Assembly (NCBI GenBank): GCA_910587795.1
Contig: CAJUNH010000009.1
Coordinates: 1 to 58,914, forward strand
DNA length: 58,914 bases
Source of the DNA: an uncultured Christensenellaceae bacterium
Lineage (GTDB): Bacteria; Bacillota; Clostridia; Christensenellales; CAG-314
Reading direction: 5' to 3'
Positions 53,801 through 58,914 of the stretch are shown piece by piece. Within the stretch, counting starts at the first letter, position 1. Each line of letters starts with the position of its first letter. A program made the position numbers and the translations under genes. The notes beneath the pieces are model-generated. The model searched no databases. It saw only the letters and a list, made by a program, of their open reading frames with translations, and had not been told where the DNA came from.

Positions 53801-54586
53801 TCGCAGTACGGATCGTACACAACCGAAGCGCCCAAAAACGCCGGTACTTACTGGGTGCGCGCAACTATGGCGGCTAACGATAACTATAACGCTTTTGTAA
53901 GCGAAGCTGTGTCGTTTACTATTGCAAAGCGCGTGGTTGTTTCGCCTACGTTTAGCAAAACAAGCGAAGAAAACACTTATACCGGCGCGTTAATCTATGC
54001 GCAGCTTAATAACTACGACGGCATACTGATGCGTTTGGACTACAACGGTATGAACCGTATTAACAACGACGGCACGGCAATTTTGTCGGCATTGGACGCA
54101 GGCGTATATACGGCTGTAATAACGCTTGCCGACGTAAACAACTACGTATGGGCGGACGGCGTTCAGCTTACAAACAATGCGGTAACGTTCAGTTGGGAAA
54201 TTAAACCTCAGGTAGTGGCTAAGCCCACGCAAGGCAACCAAAAACTGTACGCAGGCGGAAACGTCGAATTTATTCCGGAAGGATTTAACAGCGGAATAAT
54301 GGAAATCGAGGGCAACGTACATTCCGGAAGCGGTTCGGGTACGGCGGTAATATCGCTTAAAGATACTAAAAACTACGTATGGGAAGACGGCACTACGGGA
54401 TACGTTACGGTTACTTATAACGTAGGAATCAACGTTGTATTTATTGCAGTTATAGGCGTTGCCGCAGGATTAAGCGTAGGTCTTGCCGTTATGGCGGTTA
54501 TCCTTACTATCGTTCACCGCCGTAAAAGACGTAACGAACAAGAGGCGATGGACGCAAGATCCCGCGCCGACGGTTGGAATAATTAG
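41849..54586 (+). CDS. Giant MBG-repeat surface protein (4,245 residues)
   Basis: The unbroken frame encodes a protein of roughly 450 kDa. The N-terminus is a signal peptide with a lipobox: a hydrophobic stretch, then LAAC with Cys29, so lipidation and outer-face anchoring are expected. From about residue 900 on it is a chain of some twenty divergent Ig-like units of the MBG/YDG type, each with a tyrosine-glycine hallmark (HVYGN, HSYGT, SIYGD, YVYGS, LTYGQ) and a closing AGxY or GxYxVxV strand. These domains act as stalks or adhesins. The last 55 residues are a membrane helix (VVFIAVIGVAAGLSVGLAV) and HRRKRR, with a short cytoplasmic tail. A lipid anchor and a C-terminal helix together would fix both ends to the membrane. 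GGAGG precedes the ATG. A membrane-protein gene follows after nine bases. Confidence 0.88.
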   Translation: MNRKKISYKFKIFAVLLALIVAASALAACSVLSSNAGDTQDSMSANNGSNAGITEIAGETTELADPTLTFSHANGTYDGEVHDGFVSVSGAPSTVFELKVTGAFTDGTDMGGEGITCGSGTDFSVTNAGNYTVYIKIASGQPYDWTNKSNVDGEGYKTAGTFTIKQATLDRTNTTFMFAEDALWEDAGFNYGEWSPADGALSMTYKPNLRDFAGSLYYFAPFFNDVDMSKVGVEIGFYSVLSLTGRTPIEGALQAGTVHVKGESLYGIDGDNTYRNFVLATGFGTMFKDSFTVNKVNLTPVQLYDTNFTENIFKDFKPLIDRNKQIVTATYLSEDYPISKFFENEDWAGLGSGEYISITVDGTEVTGDYILRNVKRSASGAVEPYQIKFSVKDKANYAWSYGDDVTYALTIKPHTMGTPFIVWQDQEYTGNKISFKDSYTLKRYNYSTGEYGVFGDDEVSLIVDDTRYADAVFKKDEDGKPTNVVDYYPDIVNGGSYRVYVTGLAGKDADNYTLPELVFGDEDPDLAQENITSKIGLKAVCRVTKKALQIPSGTIVGGSASVTFDGERIIIDVYDVLEQMGLVKKDDNGKITSVFIASIFADGQLLDVSTAFLGRYEGDGSTPERVIFLTSRAGRFTAKLTFTSNAQTNYRWEGTDNATVEWTDFAVVNRAEVKAPVLGGYVYRTDTLPSNADNPTEIKTALEQFIQNNGLGKFLEIVGFGKAGQTSVDSVIADPSQYADPRAFDCLGGKYVQGEYFAVIRLIYGINSSYFAAGDAHFTDLGNGYATVSYSVRDNLLNVGFTVNGYTYGQNPEFDSVFTLNDPDNLTSGAPVYTIYTSYNGGVLGGELAEGTLPTDAGTYYVKMRVGLKDGDQWTNSDPTLLVVAPRAVTLSWTVDGGTVVGGSASVKYNGNAHTVSASVTNALSGDTVTVTLDKTSFINAGEYAVNVTLSNPNYTLDGGANVSFTLTVTPVEITVSANDYILTFGTSFDISKLTKEIAGSFINASDESNIALYIYQNGVRVENLTSLPKGFYEIVPVWKDNLNVVSTSGGSYVTELDNYRFTMVIGRLSVQAQQLIVTFNDGVCEGQYGEDHAQNLRNWIASIRDENNQTVSADVLAFALEGVADMSAAPASDTAYSVIVSLSSEYNGSYTLVVTGGTAQDDGSYFVANKYKISFNQVTINVHDLLNHQFNTVIRGNFADFFDIIEGTIGISDLDSIGIIAISKTMKNSRYSIADPGKIEVGEDHVLGLRFKLKSGGTYFPSSPNYIEARYVTVSDNKLSYSFTRGNYRFTVNAGRLKVIAATLNITFTDGEINYGQLVQMYAAKASNINPIDTPEEYRKCLEYKLFTLAEIARGDNGLLCGDNGSAVDNPAVRRIVTFKFINKQTKEEYEWAEDLVLPAGEYEIRAVQGTYPNFVIPTDNPTGTLVVKPLELHCTVSSSVASVVYGSGLTSNPFTFTYVPQGDDDVEPADITALITGCIVDKAGNKYTWDQVFLQNAGDYTVGFVCENTNYIVVCDNTVNFTIQKRAITVTPSQVGKHVYGNVLDNSELNYDVTSVSGDVFVNGDSFEFTLAIYNGVTDITATLNTANVKGSYTIGVTFTAQGDTNADNYDITVADNVKFAVVPRPITVTADDITHSYGTELADGELTSKITTSLGEGMDAIVNGDENRLNISLAVYMQDGTTPADNIAALSVGEYVIKVNYTGNDNYDVTVADAKFIVDQLTVRIRYGYDLTSIYGDSIDVSKLYTIEGLLAADVGKEVVTVTLNGAVTTLNSTSSVGTYRLKVTVSPNYDVEYVGWTNEEDCSADYVISQRSVTIKANDVTNHVYGNALGANAFGYEVQDGTVVNNDVLNASFDVYTNDGSNKITDSIASQSIGEYVIKVTVNNANYNVTTANGTFTVVKRAITITANNVTDHVYGDSFTGTLGYTVTSGQQIVNGDEAKLNIILGIYETAESSAEAVAAKLGVGAYVVKVSAANANYDISLVNGTFTVKQRDITVASNSVTGYVYGSAAPALGYTVVNGTVVNGDKLNLTVNVYNGGNIVANADIFKLNAGTYAIKVAKGSNPNYNITVDETNDSQKFAVANADITITNKGTDQSWKNAVETYTGAAFSIANVNDYVTVTTVNAQNVTITYKVDGGTAVSVLPSFTDAGKRSITVTVSADNHNPQTIALTHEIKQAILTLKADDKSVTYGDNLSDITFSVSLSGTTALTEQTKQKYLTAANAQVNFDVNGYSSVTAAGTTFNIVNGYTGDGNVKVAVSSGVLTVEKRTVNVSYTEGLFSTYGDVLEENVLNTLYTVSGLVNGDSVTVTAKTIKNGSAYNLTDANAPAGDYVVTVTASGNYQIEFDGNKQTGAYTVKQLTISVTSNESAEFVPDDSVLSGAYGQNVFAQLTFVTGVSGLTVSQSDYGVIYDLHGTAEETDVSPNRAGRYTVKVSLKADGNYVLDNGGYTAELQYEITKYKINSSSVNWTKKSVSLADGEEDGINVLRYYNNAIMYVDSFTRKLTNNSASENISSSDYYFDENGQLCINVKSVNNNYLYSVTFAIKDDAAVNFEFVDADVNGTVRRDFTVNSNTITTAVLQQGWQYTDERPQIKFTILVGEDKKEYTVKDTDLLEYRFAVVKPDRYERALQLIKDKTANGSVDLDLTEIADLYDEDTFLPLSSYGTFDVGIFIVCISYSGAITDGEGHEELMAIRGCDVFEVSKKQLKAPTVDSELVYNGTAQTPTINYVVNGLDLSKLVTTSVTPQINVCQAAYTVKFTIIDTDHYVWETAVLPDTETEKSLTWIITSDTADNSANKYFTLTEISSVTYGTAVTLPTLTAISGYEGTFTWYFAAKGSLTDATQVSDTDWSAVKPKNAGDYFVKVVLSDSSGYGNFSDKVSYGNLTVNKAQLTLTPSGSLIYGQAFGNDKCEYTLDGFKYNDNQQNITVTGTIFYSVVGQADVTKLPCNKDNYALSAVINLTADNYTIILAAGYGNTFAVTPLAVNVTIGNAASEYGAAVDLSKVAVTTDNALATSEVAPNISFAKGTLTTTASADSDTGIYSIQTTYVNDNFDITYTFGSYEITQRIVNVALNKNAYSYVYGSAEGASITNVTGSDGADITSFIADKLTLSVVYSGKANNNTTVTDDVHYPKLAGGYTVTVTAAAKGAYNLDNFKFNVPTVNYEVTKFTVNVGNITAQPTIYTGGPRTPEITDVNTYAYGQTEIYTVNYNLTDLVAAGEHNLTLEFTEEHGCNYEWDVPVTAATATITFVIQEASVFAIPEGELTYGNNFENAQFSVKYVDSNGNAISGVNGTVTYVLVGYDNVTSDTVNSSLRLTVGSYGLTLAVDAQGFVQGVSLNNYKISLKYDQGSVVNGTLNVVRRKLILQAADSQSVYGQDVIANQTYTLAADGGSANDSGLAYDDVLADVVKNYLATVNAVKGDSVGDNYIVSASASSDNYVITVKEGTHKITQLHVNANVSAQNGVYKDANKPVVISINGIAVTLPDIYDFPADFANQFIVKITGTANDGTRFNEQGSLLTLNKPVSAGKYTVEIIGITDGNFKFVGGDEVSAEFTVDKANVTLTPYGTLTYGQEFNQGVFGYRIEGFKDGDDDSAVSGQLSSTSYLLKDNKLNADRLNANDKGYDLTVAVNADGYADGLTAYNYNITVADGLLKVAKRTITIKPTDINAVYSQPVAESTDFDVIGQGFAFDDDKSVINYRATVKATQNSTVGKYDIVIDDSTSADNYEVIFQKGVYNVAKAKVAVTIHALIVHYGDTVPSLVEIVNVEVVDKEQLNLGVSDAEINSLKFIISYSGTPNGSASSLPSSTRVPEYAGRYIAHIDGVENNGNFEVDYSNGLYTTVADILRKEVDSSKITAKSEAYTGKEIRNPVIIDETYNINGYQIYTASHTGHFITVGTYSVTLTLVDTDNYCWLNNLNSTAEVRFEITKADNYLVDETGSAGGTNPPKVQISDWTFGDEASRPQAHVAGGSSANIVFEYATSQYGSYTTEAPKNAGTYWVRATMAANDNYNAFVSEAVSFTIAKRVVVSPTFSKTSEENTYTGALIYAQLNNYDGILMRLDYNGMNRINNDGTAILSALDAGVYTAVITLADVNNYVWADGVQLTNNAVTFSWEIKPQVVAKPTQGNQKLYAGGNVEFIPEGFNSGIMEIEGNVHSGSGSGTAVISLKDTKNYVWEDGTTGYVTVTYNVGINVVFIAVIGVAAGLSVGLAVMAVILTIVHRRKRRNEQEAMDARSRADGWNN

Positions 54587-54595
54587 GAGAAATAA

Positions 54596-56083
54596 ATGAA
54601 CAAAATATTTAACAATTTATGTCAGCGGATTCTCGACAGCACACAAATTGTCTGGATTGCGGTAGTATGCGTATTACTTGTTGCGCTTATAGCCACAAAC
54701 GTGCTTTTAATACTGTATTTCCGCAGAAACCGCGAACGCAAGCTTTGTACCCATCAGTTGCAGGGCAGGCGCGAAGAATTGCTAAAACAATTACAAATTT
54801 TAATTGACGGCGGCGTAATCGTTGAGGATAAAGACGAAGACGAGGACGAGGAGGCAATGTTGGTTGTCGACTCGCCCGCCGACGACAAAGAGGACGCGGC
54901 GGAAGAAAGCAAACCTTTTATATTGGAAATGTCGGCGGATAACGGCGACGAAACTTTGGATACTGACGTGTTGGCGGCGGCGTCTTTAAGCGCCGCATCG
55001 CGTCAGCGCCTTAATATTGCGGGCGCGGAATGCGACAGCAAACTTTACTACGTGCGTTATACTTTCAGTTTCGAGGCGCGGCTGCGTAATTCCAGCGAAG
55101 AAGTAAAACAACGCTATTTGGAACTTGTCAACGACATAGCGCAGTACAAAGTAAAAATGCAGTACAGCTACAACCAAATTCGAGTGTATAGGGCGCATAC
55201 CACCCTTGCATTGATTATTTTTTCCGGTAAGCACCTGTGCGTGGCATACGCTTTAAATCCTGCGGATTACGCCGACACTAAATACCGCGGTATAGATAAA
55301 TCGTCAAAAAAACGCTTTGCCAAAACCCCGATGCTGCTTAAAATCACATCGCCGCGTAAGTTGCAGTATGCTAAATATTTGATGCTGCAGCTTGCCGACG
55401 CCAACGCTATAGGTATGGTGGAAAATCCCGCCGAAATTACGGCGGACTTAACCGCTCAAACTATCACCGAGCTTTATGACGAGGGTAAATTGCGTATATT
55501 GCTGCTTGGCGAAGCGCCGCAAACTGCGTCGTCTAACGACGAGGAGATAACGGACGACTTGGCGGATAAAACCGAACTGAACGAGGAGTCCGCCGAAGTA
55601 AACGACGGTTACGATCGTAGTTTCGTTGCGCGTATCGTTCAGGCGGACGACAGTGTAAAAGACAGGTATTCCGCTCTTAAAAATCATATTTTACGGCATA
55701 TAAAGGTGTATAATAAACTCAGTTGGAAGCGCGAAGCGTTTTACGATTGCAAGGGTAATTGCATTGCGACGTTTGCAATCCGCGGGAAAACACTGCGTAT
55801 GTTTTTGGCGGAAGACCCCGTAAAATTCGACGGCACAAAGTACAAGGTAGAAAGCATTGCCGACAAATACCCCGACGCAAAGCTGCCTACGATGTACCGT
55901 GTGCGTACGCAGCACGACGTAAAACTTGCTAAGGAAATGGTAAATATAGTTTTCGGCGCAAAGGGTATTGCCGATAACCCCGACTATAAAGAAACGGACT
56001 TCCGCCCCGCATATAAGACGACGGAAAGTTTAATTAAAAAGGGATATATCCGCGAAACGGAACAGAAAAATGTAATTAAATAA
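54596..56083 (+). CDS. Membrane-anchored protein with a duplicated domain, unknown function
   Basis: The 495-residue protein has one membrane helix (18-42) followed by basic residues, an acidic low-complexity linker (75-125) and two copies of a domain of about 145 residues (157-303 and 342-485). Shared marks are SFxAR, VKxRYxxL, GKxLxxxxA, DPxxxxxTKY (NP in copy 1), AKxxxxxxxxxxGxxxNP and a final Leu/Ile-x-x-Gly-Lys/Tyr. By the positive-inside pattern (RRNRERK after the helix) the repeats should lie in the cytoplasm. It starts nine bases after the giant gene with AGGAGA upstream, so both are on one message. It may sense or organise the giant protein; that is inference. No known family is recognised. 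Confidence 0.8.
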   Translation: MNKIFNNLCQRILDSTQIVWIAVVCVLLVALIATNVLLILYFRRNRERKLCTHQLQGRREELLKQLQILIDGGVIVEDKDEDEDEEAMLVVDSPADDKEDAAEESKPFILEMSADNGDETLDTDVLAAASLSAASRQRLNIAGAECDSKLYYVRYTFSFEARLRNSSEEVKQRYLELVNDIAQYKVKMQYSYNQIRVYRAHTTLALIIFSGKHLCVAYALNPADYADTKYRGIDKSSKKRFAKTPMLLKITSPRKLQYAKYLMLQLADANAIGMVENPAEITADLTAQTITELYDEGKLRILLLGEAPQTASSNDEEITDDLADKTELNEESAEVNDGYDRSFVARIVQADDSVKDRYSALKNHILRHIKVYNKLSWKREAFYDCKGNCIATFAIRGKTLRMFLAEDPVKFDGTKYKVESIADKYPDAKLPTMYRVRTQHDVKLAKEMVNIVFGAKGIADNPDYKETDFRPAYKTTESLIKKGYIRETEQKNVIK

Positions 56084-56099
56084 AAACATATAGACTTAA

Positions 56100-56126
56100 T
56101 TGTCTTTTTGTGCTACCATATATAAT
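56100..56126 (+). promoter_or_regulatory. Possible promoter of the c-di-GMP regulator gene
   Basis: TTGTCT (56100-56105) and a perfect TATAAT (56121-56126), with a short 15-base spacer, lie about 40 bases upstream of the start codon. Confidence 0.4.
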
Positions 56127-56167
56127 GCAAACATATAGCATAGAATACTTTTAGGAGATTTATCCCC

Positions 56168-58222
56168 GTGGAAGATTTAAAAAACAAACAGAAAATTTTA
56201 ATTGCCGACGACAGCGAAATGAACCGCTCGATTTTAACGGATATGTTAGGCGAGGAATTTGACATAATAGAAGCGGCGGACGGAATAGAGGCTGTGGAGC
56301 AAATAGAAAAGTACGACGATGAAATCAGCTTGGTACTTCTGGATATCGTTATGCCCCGTTTAGACGGTTTCGGCGTGCTGGCAAAGATGAATGAACGTCA
56401 ATGGATACAGGATATTCCCGTAATTATTATTTCATCCGAAAACGCGTCTGCTTTTGTGGAACGCGGCTACGAGCTGGGCGCAACGGACTACATTCAGCGC
56501 CCGTTCGATACGTTGGTTGTCCGCCGCCGTTCGCTTAATACCATAATGCTGTACGCTAAGCAAAAAGCATTAAAGGGAATGATTGAAAATCAAATATACA
56601 AGCGCGAAAAGGAACAGTCTTTAATGATCGATATCCTCAGCCATATCGTAGAGTTCCGTAACGGCGAAAGCGGCAAGCACGTTGTAAATATCCGTACTAT
56701 TACGGACTTGATTTTAAAAGCGCTGGTGGGTATTACCGACCAATATCATTTGTCTTCTGCCGACATCGATATAATAACCCTTGCTTCTTCGCTGCACGAT
56801 ATAGGCAAGATTGCAATAGACGAAAAAATTCTTAATAAGCCCGGCAGATTTACCGACGAGGAGTTTGCCGTAATGAAAACGCATACCACTAAGGGCGCGG
56901 ATATGTTGGAAGCGCTGCCAAACGTCAAGACGGAACCTCTTTTAAGGCGTGCGTACGAAATTGCCCGTTGGCACCACGAGCGGTGGAACGGACGGGGATA
57001 TCCCGACGGACTGGAAGGCGAACAAATTCCTATTTCGGCGCAGGTTGTAGCGCTTGCCGACGTATACGACGCTTTAACAAGCGAACGCTGCTACAAAAAG
57101 GCGTTTACTCACGAACAAGCCGTGCAAATGATTTTAAACGGCGAATGCGGAGTTTTCAATCCCGTTATACTGGACGTTCTGCGCGCGGTAGAACCTACAT
57201 TAAAGGAACAGTTGGGCAGTGTAAGCGAATTTCATAAGCAGGACGATCTCGGCAAGTTTTCGCAAGAGGTTATGTCTAATAAGGAATTGTCCGCTTCCCG
57301 CAGAACTTTGGATTTGCTGGATCGCGAACGTCAAAAGTATCAGTTTATTACGTCGCTTTCTAAGGAGTATTTGTTTGAAATTAACGCCGACCCCGTTGCG
57401 GTACGCTTCTTTGACGAAAGCGTACACCATTTGGGAGTAAAGCAGTACATATTAAATCCGCTGGAAGATAAGGAATTGCAAAATTGCCTCAGCACAAAAT
57501 CCTTGCGCGATTTGACGCAGCTGCTGCGTAATGCCACCAGGGAAAACCCCATTATCGATTACGAAACGGACGTTGTTATGGACAACAGTGCGCACAGATG
57601 TAAGATTAAGATAATGAAGCAGTATTCTCTTGAGGAGGAAAGCTACGTTTACAGCGGAGCGGTAGGCAAATTAGAGGATATTACCGCCGACTTCAACCGC
57701 AGGGCGGAATTGGAACGCGCGGCAACGCACGACCCGCTAACGGGGGTTCTTAATAAATCTCATAGCCGTAAACTTATAGAATACTATCTTACAAACCACA
57801 AAAAAATCAACTATGTTTTTGCGTTTGTCGATTTGGATAAGTTTAAACTTGTAAACGATACGTACGGACACCAAAAGGGCGATCAGGTATTGATTAAGGT
57901 TGCGGAAGGATTAAAATCTACGGTTCCCGCGGGCGGACTCAGCGCGCGTATCGGCGGCGACGAGTTTATCGCTTTTTGGAAAGATCAAGGATTTGCCAAA
58001 ACTCAGGCGATTGCAAAAAATATTTTTGATACGATAAACGCGTCTTTTGACGACGATATAGGGTCTGTCAGCGTAGGTATATCCCTTACGTCTGCCGTAG
58101 GAAGGAATTACGACGATTTGGCAAAATGCGCGGATACCGCACTGTATACGGTAAAACGTAACGGTAAAAAGCAGTTTGTGTTCTATAACGACAGTATGAA
58201 AGATGTTTTTAAACCGAAATAA
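56168..58222 (+). CDS. Response regulator with HD-GYP and GGDEF domains
   Basis: Domains run in this order. A receiver domain (1-125) has Asp14/15 and phospho-acceptor Asp59. An HD-GYP phosphodiesterase (150-345) has His210-Asp211, HHE at 269-271 and GYP at 277-279. A PAS-like region spans 385-505. A diguanylate cyclase (515-684) has intact GGDEF at 596-600 and no RxxD inhibition site just before it. It could therefore both make and break c-di-GMP. The receiver's conserved Lys is replaced by Arg111 (YIQRPF), so phosphorylation signalling may be altered. The start is a GTG at 56168 with AGGAG upstream. No sensor kinase is adjacent. Confidence 0.93.
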   Translation: MEDLKNKQKILIADDSEMNRSILTDMLGEEFDIIEAADGIEAVEQIEKYDDEISLVLLDIVMPRLDGFGVLAKMNERQWIQDIPVIIISSENASAFVERGYELGATDYIQRPFDTLVVRRRSLNTIMLYAKQKALKGMIENQIYKREKEQSLMIDILSHIVEFRNGESGKHVVNIRTITDLILKALVGITDQYHLSSADIDIITLASSLHDIGKIAIDEKILNKPGRFTDEEFAVMKTHTTKGADMLEALPNVKTEPLLRRAYEIARWHHERWNGRGYPDGLEGEQIPISAQVVALADVYDALTSERCYKKAFTHEQAVQMILNGECGVFNPVILDVLRAVEPTLKEQLGSVSEFHKQDDLGKFSQEVMSNKELSASRRTLDLLDRERQKYQFITSLSKEYLFEINADPVAVRFFDESVHHLGVKQYILNPLEDKELQNCLSTKSLRDLTQLLRNATRENPIIDYETDVVMDNSAHRCKIKIMKQYSLEEESYVYSGAVGKLEDITADFNRRAELERAATHDPLTGVLNKSHSRKLIEYYLTNHKKINYVFAFVDLDKFKLVNDTYGHQKGDQVLIKVAEGLKSTVPAGGLSARIGGDEFIAFWKDQGFAKTQAIAKNIFDTINASFDDDIGSVSVGISLTSAVGRNYDDLAKCADTALYTVKRNGKKQFVFYNDSMKDVFKPK

Positions 58223-58296
58223 CCGATAATATAAATTATAAAAAATCATCTCCGCTTTTTGGCGCGTATGGAAAATTAATATTAATCTTTGTAAAT

Positions 58297-58328
58297 GTCG
58301 AATTACTTTTAAATTGTAATTCGACTTT
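58297..58328 (+). terminator. Terminator of the c-di-GMP regulator gene
   Basis: GTCGAATTAC (58297-58306) pairs perfectly with GTAATTCGAC (58315-58324), followed by TTTT. Confidence 0.75.
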
Positions 58329-58336
58329 TACATTGC

Positions 58337-58379
58337 AAAAAAAAACACAACCTTATTCGGTATTCGAATAAGGTTGTGT
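58337..58379 (-). terminator. Terminator of tRNA-Arg
   Basis: A perfect 15-bp stem, ACACAACCTTATTCG (58345-58359) with CGAATAAGGTTGTGT (58365-58379), is followed on the minus strand by eight or more T. Confidence 0.85.
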
Positions 58380-58380
58380 A

Positions 58381-58457
<77 letters not shown>

Positions 58458-58498
58458 AAATTATTGCTGCAATAGCTTTTTTTGCTTATTGCTAACCT

Positions 58499-58527
58499 AT
58501 TATACCGCAAGCAAAATCAAAAGTCAA
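58499..58527 (-). promoter_or_regulatory. tRNA-Arg promoter
   Basis: On the minus strand TTGACT (58522-58527) and a perfect TATAAT (58499-58504) are 17 bases apart, about 40 bases upstream of the tRNA. Confidence 0.8.
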
Positions 58528-58914
58528 CAAAAATATGCAATTTTGCCTGCAACCGTTATTTAATAAATTTAAAAACGTAATGCGTGTGTTTTGCGTATAC
58601 AACAGCAAATACAACAATACCAAAAGCCTTATATTTCTATTAAACAAAATTTAATTACCGTTGGCTTATTGCAACAGCGTTATTACGTATACGCTAGCAT
58701 ATAATGCCGTTATTAAATTGTGTACAAATTAAAAGTCCACTGTGCTTGCCGAATTGTTATCTTATTTTGTTTGAATACAGCGTTTTATTAAGACGTTAAT
58801 TTGTTTTGTGCAAATAACAGCGTTTTACGTCCGCAGTACTTACCCCCCCCTACCCAAGTAAAAACATAAATATTGACTAAGGAAGAAGAAATATGGTATA
58901 ATAACGAGCACAAG
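58528..58914. other. AT-rich right end with a C8 tract and an outward promoter
   Basis: No gene is seen. A run of eight C (58843-58850) stands out in this AT-rich stretch. A consensus-like plus-strand promoter, TTGACT (58873-58878) and TATAAT (58897-58902) with an 18-base spacer, points out of the window toward a gene beyond the edge. Confidence 0.55.

Noticed and set aside
41849..54586. Giant frame as an assembly or frameshift artefact
   Set aside because: The frame is continuous, repeats diverge from each other and stay in register, and both termini carry sensible targeting signals.

Overview
This window looks like a chromosomal segment of a low-GC, Gram-positive, endospore-forming member of the Bacillota (Clostridia-like). 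The evidence is SpoIIE, the SpmA/SpmB pair, a Firmicutes-type GyrA with its own GyrA box, MetG with a C-terminal tRNA-binding domain, the TatD-linked radical SAM protein, tRNA genes with encoded CCA, and AGGAGG-type ribosome sites. TGA is used as stop, so the code is standard. The species cannot be told from the sequence.

Layout. 1-5.0 kb holds an accessory patch: a CatB/Vat-like acetyltransferase, a 48-residue zinc-ribbon gene, a YbjN-MscS pair and a stand-alone ADP-ribosyltransferase with an intact R-STS-ExE triad. 5.0-5.9 kb is a scar where a rhomboid protease gene and a HEPN-like gene, both without their 5' ends, meet head to head. 5.9-9.45 kb is a compact mobile element: a 43-residue ORF, an HUH replication initiator and a large serine recombinase, embedded in long, nested inverted repeats. 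9.6-18.8 kb is housekeeping: tRNA-Ser, recF, gyrB-gyrA, argS and a CvpA-family gene. 18.8-22.7 kb is a heterodimeric ABC exporter behind a leader that encodes a 28-residue Cys-rich peptide and then an intrinsic terminator, which looks like ribosome-controlled attenuation. 23.0-28.9 kb is a minus-strand operon metG-tatD-radical SAM-queH-DHH-DHH. 29.4-33.7 kb holds spmA-spmB, spoIIE and a GlmU-like acetyltransferase without a uridylyltransferase domain. 34.0-40.2 kb holds two glycosyltransferases of glycolipid type and a complete GDP-D-glycero-D-manno-heptose pathway (hddA, an hddC-gmhB fusion, gmhA). 41.3-58.2 kb holds a small coiled-coil protein, a 4,245-residue MBG-repeat surface protein with both a lipobox and a C-terminal membrane anchor, a membrane-anchored partner with a duplicated domain, and a REC/HD-GYP/GGDEF c-di-GMP regulator. 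The window ends with tRNA-Arg(ACG).

How the parts relate. Much of the right half concerns the cell envelope: glycolipid-type glycosyltransferases, activated heptose, a giant tethered surface protein and a cyclic-di-GMP regulator. The most unusual items are (i) the mobile element, in which two structured non-coding elements of the same design bracket the recombinase gene, (ii) the peptide-terminator leader before the ABC exporter, (iii) the giant protein with its unrecognised duplicated-domain neighbour, and (iv) an intergenic repeat family with a 45-bp core (41 of 45 positions identical by eye) in inverted copies about 36 kb apart.
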